Source: Eriocheir sinensis | Lineage: Eukaryota; Arthropoda; Malacostraca; Decapoda; Varunidae | Direction of reading: 5' to 3' | Length of the DNA stretch: 64,000 bases | NCBI RefSeq assembly: GCF_024679095.1 | Contig: NC_066516.1 | Span: 3,327,448-3,391,447, forward strand | Shown: positions 60,027 through 64,000 of the stretch, one piece after another | Layout: each line of letters starts with the position of its first letter | How positions within the stretch are numbered: position 1 is the stretch's first letter | The notes under the pieces: model-generated | Told to the model about the DNA's origin: nothing | What the model saw: the letters and a program-made list of their open reading frames with translations, nothing else | Databases searched by the model: none | Program-made: the position numbers and the translations under genes

Positions 60027-60731
60027 TCAGTTCACTCCAGATGCTGCAAAGTGTCGATCAATGCGTTTCTTGAAGGAGTTGATTGTCTCTGCGCTAACTA
60101 CTTCTGCAGGAAGGCTGTTCCAGTGGCGAACAACTCTATTCGAGATATAACTCCTGCCGATGTCAGTATTGCATCGCTTTGCTTGAATTGTTTTTCCATT
60201 GTTTCTTGTCCTCGGGTTAGTTTGTAGCGTGAAGAGTTTGGAGTGACCAACATTGCTGAGCTTGTTCAGGTACTTAAAGACTTGTATCATGCCTCCCCGC
60301 AGTCGTGTCATATTTCTCTGAGTTCTGTTTGATTATTTTCGCGGCCGGGTATTTGTTCTTGACGTAGCATATAACACCTCCTCCTTTCTTGTGAAGTCTG
60401 TTTTTGGAGAAGCTTTCGTATCCCGGAATTGAGAATTCGGTCATTAGGTGGTCAGTGGTGGCCCACGTTTCGGTGATTGCAATCATGTCCGGTCTTTCCA
60501 CGTCAACGTAGGCAAGTAACTCATCCCGTTTGGGTATTAGACTGCGCGCGTTGGAGTATAGGACAGAAATGTCCTTTTTGATTTCGCCGCTTCGAGGCAC
60601 AGTAGTCTGGTTTCTGCGTGTTTTCTGTTGGAGACCTTGGTGTATGATGGGCGGTCTCTACTGTTTGGTTGTTTACGGTACTTTGGTGCCTCTCCCGTGC
60701 TTGAAGTTTTTTTAGTACAAAAGTACCTCAT
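60027..60731 (-). mobile_element. CR1-like LINE with internal deletion
   Basis: On the minus strand, about 60600-60310 encodes an endonuclease start: KKDISVLYSNARSLIPKRDE, RPDMIAITETWATTD and GYESFSKNRLHKKGGGVICY. It is joined directly to the ORF2 end (60311-60027): GGMIQVFKYLNKLSNV, then NRVVRHWNSLPAEVVSAETI and NSFKKRIDRHF. RT is missing. The junction lies near 60300, so this is an internally deleted copy. Confidence 0.85.
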
Positions 60732-61860
60732 CGTTCAGCAACCTACCAAGCCGTGCTGAGCCAATCGCATTGAGGTTTTGGACCTTTCTTTTCTTGTATT
60801 AAATCAACTCTTTTATCACTCATTAATTATTACTCAATTAATGATCTCACCGTCTCGTATCCCTGCTAGCGTGATCCGGCTTAAGTTGTTATTGGAGACT
60901 GGTGTTCGGGGATAAACAAGGGAAAAATAAAATATACATTTATTTAAAATTAAATGAAAGTAATTGCCTTACGCAATATTCTATGCTCAGACGATCATAA
61001 CACTGGCATATTCAGCAATGGATGCAACATATGACAAACGACATGTCTTAAACATAATACTACAATATGTGCTCAGTTGTTGCCAATAATAATAACACTC
61101 GTCGTTCCACAAGCAGTGGTTTGTATCTCTCTGCTTACATCACAATCATTATGTACTCTCTTCACAAAATCCTAATAACACATTCCTATAGTACAATCTA
61201 CTACAAGTCACGGAAGCACCAAATTATACCACACCCAGTGGTTTCCATCTCTGCTTAACATCGCAAACAAATAATCACTATCTTGTACCACTCACATTCC
61301 TACTTCACATCTCCTACATTATAATCTCCAGGACAATACAGTCGGTTTCCCTTAGATTCTCGAATTTCTACTCACGATTAAGATCACAACAGCCATTCTC
61401 AGCTGGGTGAGTAGCAGGTCTGCTTGAGGCGAGAACCAAGCTCGGTCTGCCCATACCACTGATTTCTAGGCCACATTTTTCTTTGCTTGAGGCGGACTTA
61501 CATCCTTGACACGCCCTTAATTTTCTACATAACCAGTGGCCAATACTTCCTGTCACACCCATTGGCTCGCTCATTATGTTGTATTGTTTTACTTCTGCTA
61601 TTCGTGAGTCAGTCTTAAGACACTCCCACAGTGATTTTTCTGTTAAATTATTGGTTCATAACATGTCGCCACGACTGACGTCACGGGTCAGAGTCTTTTT
61701 CAATGGTTGTTCACACTTTCTGACCACGCCCACTGGGTATCTGTTTTCTGTATCTGAGTCTGGGTATCTGTTTTCTTTTACCCTCGTTGTTTCCCCTCTT
61801 TTGTACTTTGAGATGTTTACACTGTTGTATATGTCACTCCTCTGTTTCCTCGTCTTCTGG
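60732..61860. other. Unassigned AT-rich stretch
   Basis: No gene or clear element ends recognised. It lies between two parts of what could be one CR1-like copy (ORF2 remnant at 60027-60731, ORF1-like piece at 61865-62281), so it may be an insertion. ATTTATTTAAAATTAAATG (60935) and a duplicated CTGGGTATCTGTTTTCT (61731 and 61760) are seen. Confidence 0.45.
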
Positions 61861-61864
61861 GTCC

Positions 61865-62281
61865 TGACAGAGGTGAAGACTGTCAGGACGGAAAAGGTCG
61901 GGGTTATCATAGAAATGATCCAAAGCGATTGTGAACGAAACTTCCTCGTCCTGACAGAGGTGATTCAACCTGTTGTTGATGTTTGACGCCTTTCTGTGGA
62001 AGCCTGTGAAGGCGTTGATTCTCGGAAGAATCCCGGAGACAATGATGTGGCATGACTTTTTTTTTGTAGCGGCGGATCACTCATCGGTATTTAGCTAAGA
62101 TTTCCTTCGTACGCATTGATTGTACGTTGTTTGTTCCAGCGTGCAAAACAAAGTGTCTTGTTCCGTTCGGTCTGAGACGATGTCTGCAGCTTCTTCTATA
62201 TCTTGTAATCTTGCACCAAGAATACAGTAGCATCTCCTGTTCTTGATACTTCATCCTCAGAAGGAGGAGGAGGAGGCACAA
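61865..62281 (-). mobile_element. CR1-like ORF1 fragment with an SGNH-hydrolase-type domain
   Basis: The minus strand encodes HFVLHAGTNNVQSMRTKEIL and AKYR, then IVSGILPRINAFTGFHRKAS, NINNRLNHLC and IALDHFYDNPDLF in another frame. GTN followed by SGILPR and the HF-x-x-N line is the SGNH (GDSL-like) lipase/esterase fold found in ORF1 of some CR1 LINEs. One or more frameshifts. It is on the same strand as the ORF2 remnant at 60027-60731 and upstream of it, as expected for one element. Confidence 0.75.

Positions 62282-64000
<1,719 letters not shown>

Overview
The window looks like nuclear DNA of a decapod crustacean. It has spliced genes with GT/AG introns, very dense dinucleotide and trinucleotide microsatellites, a nuclear-type tRNA, and several LINE, SINE and DNA-transposon families. 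The decapod label rests on repeats I associate with decapods (the TATTTACCTAGTTG repeat near 1060 and 2010, and the LINE families), so it is an inference. Three host-type features stand out. MOCS1 (3' part, + strand, 2846-11171) is a molybdenum-cofactor gene with the MoaA C-terminus and a fused MoaC domain. A spliced HARBI1-like nuclease lies on the - strand (46251-40976). A tRNA-Lys(UUU) lies at 59070-59142. A Myb/SANT-like gene (+, about 25.38-29.58 kb) is probably the partner gene of a Harbinger transposon.

Layout. 1-2845: LINE remnants, a tandem duplication and a TA-flanked inverted-repeat element. 2846-11171: MOCS1; its 5.1-kb last intron holds a degenerate tandem repeat invaded by two hAT-like elements, one of which carries a 1-kb foldback. 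11.2-16.1 kb: mariner-like, TTAA-bounded (piggyBac-like) and Harbinger-like miniature elements, some nested. 16.1-21.1 kb: a Ty3/mdg4-type LTR retrotransposon with scrambled gag-pol order, inserted in a TTAA element. 21.1-25.1 kb: a segmental duplication, one copy carrying a hAT-like element. 25.4-29.6 kb: the Myb-like gene, with a 2.6-kb hAT-like element in an intron. 29.75-38.9 kb: a pogo/Tigger element containing a TTAA element and a second Ty3/mdg4 element. 39.2-40.7 kb: a TTAA element with a SINE inside. 41-46.3 kb: the HARBI1-like gene. 46.3-55.0 kb: a LINE cluster in which a full-length, RNase H-bearing LINE (49253-54971) sits in the 3' end of another LINE. 55-64 kb: minisatellite, LINE fragments, tRNA-Lys and long microsatellites.

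How parts work together. MOCS1 encodes the two enzymes of the first step of molybdenum cofactor synthesis (GTP to cyclic pyranopterin phosphate). The exon 3 donor overlaps an in-frame double-glycine-plus-stop, so retained versus spliced intron would give MOCS1A alone or a MOCS1A-MoaC fusion. Almost everything else is nested transposable elements whose order of insertion can be read from target-site duplications (TSDs) and from empty-site copies inside this same window.
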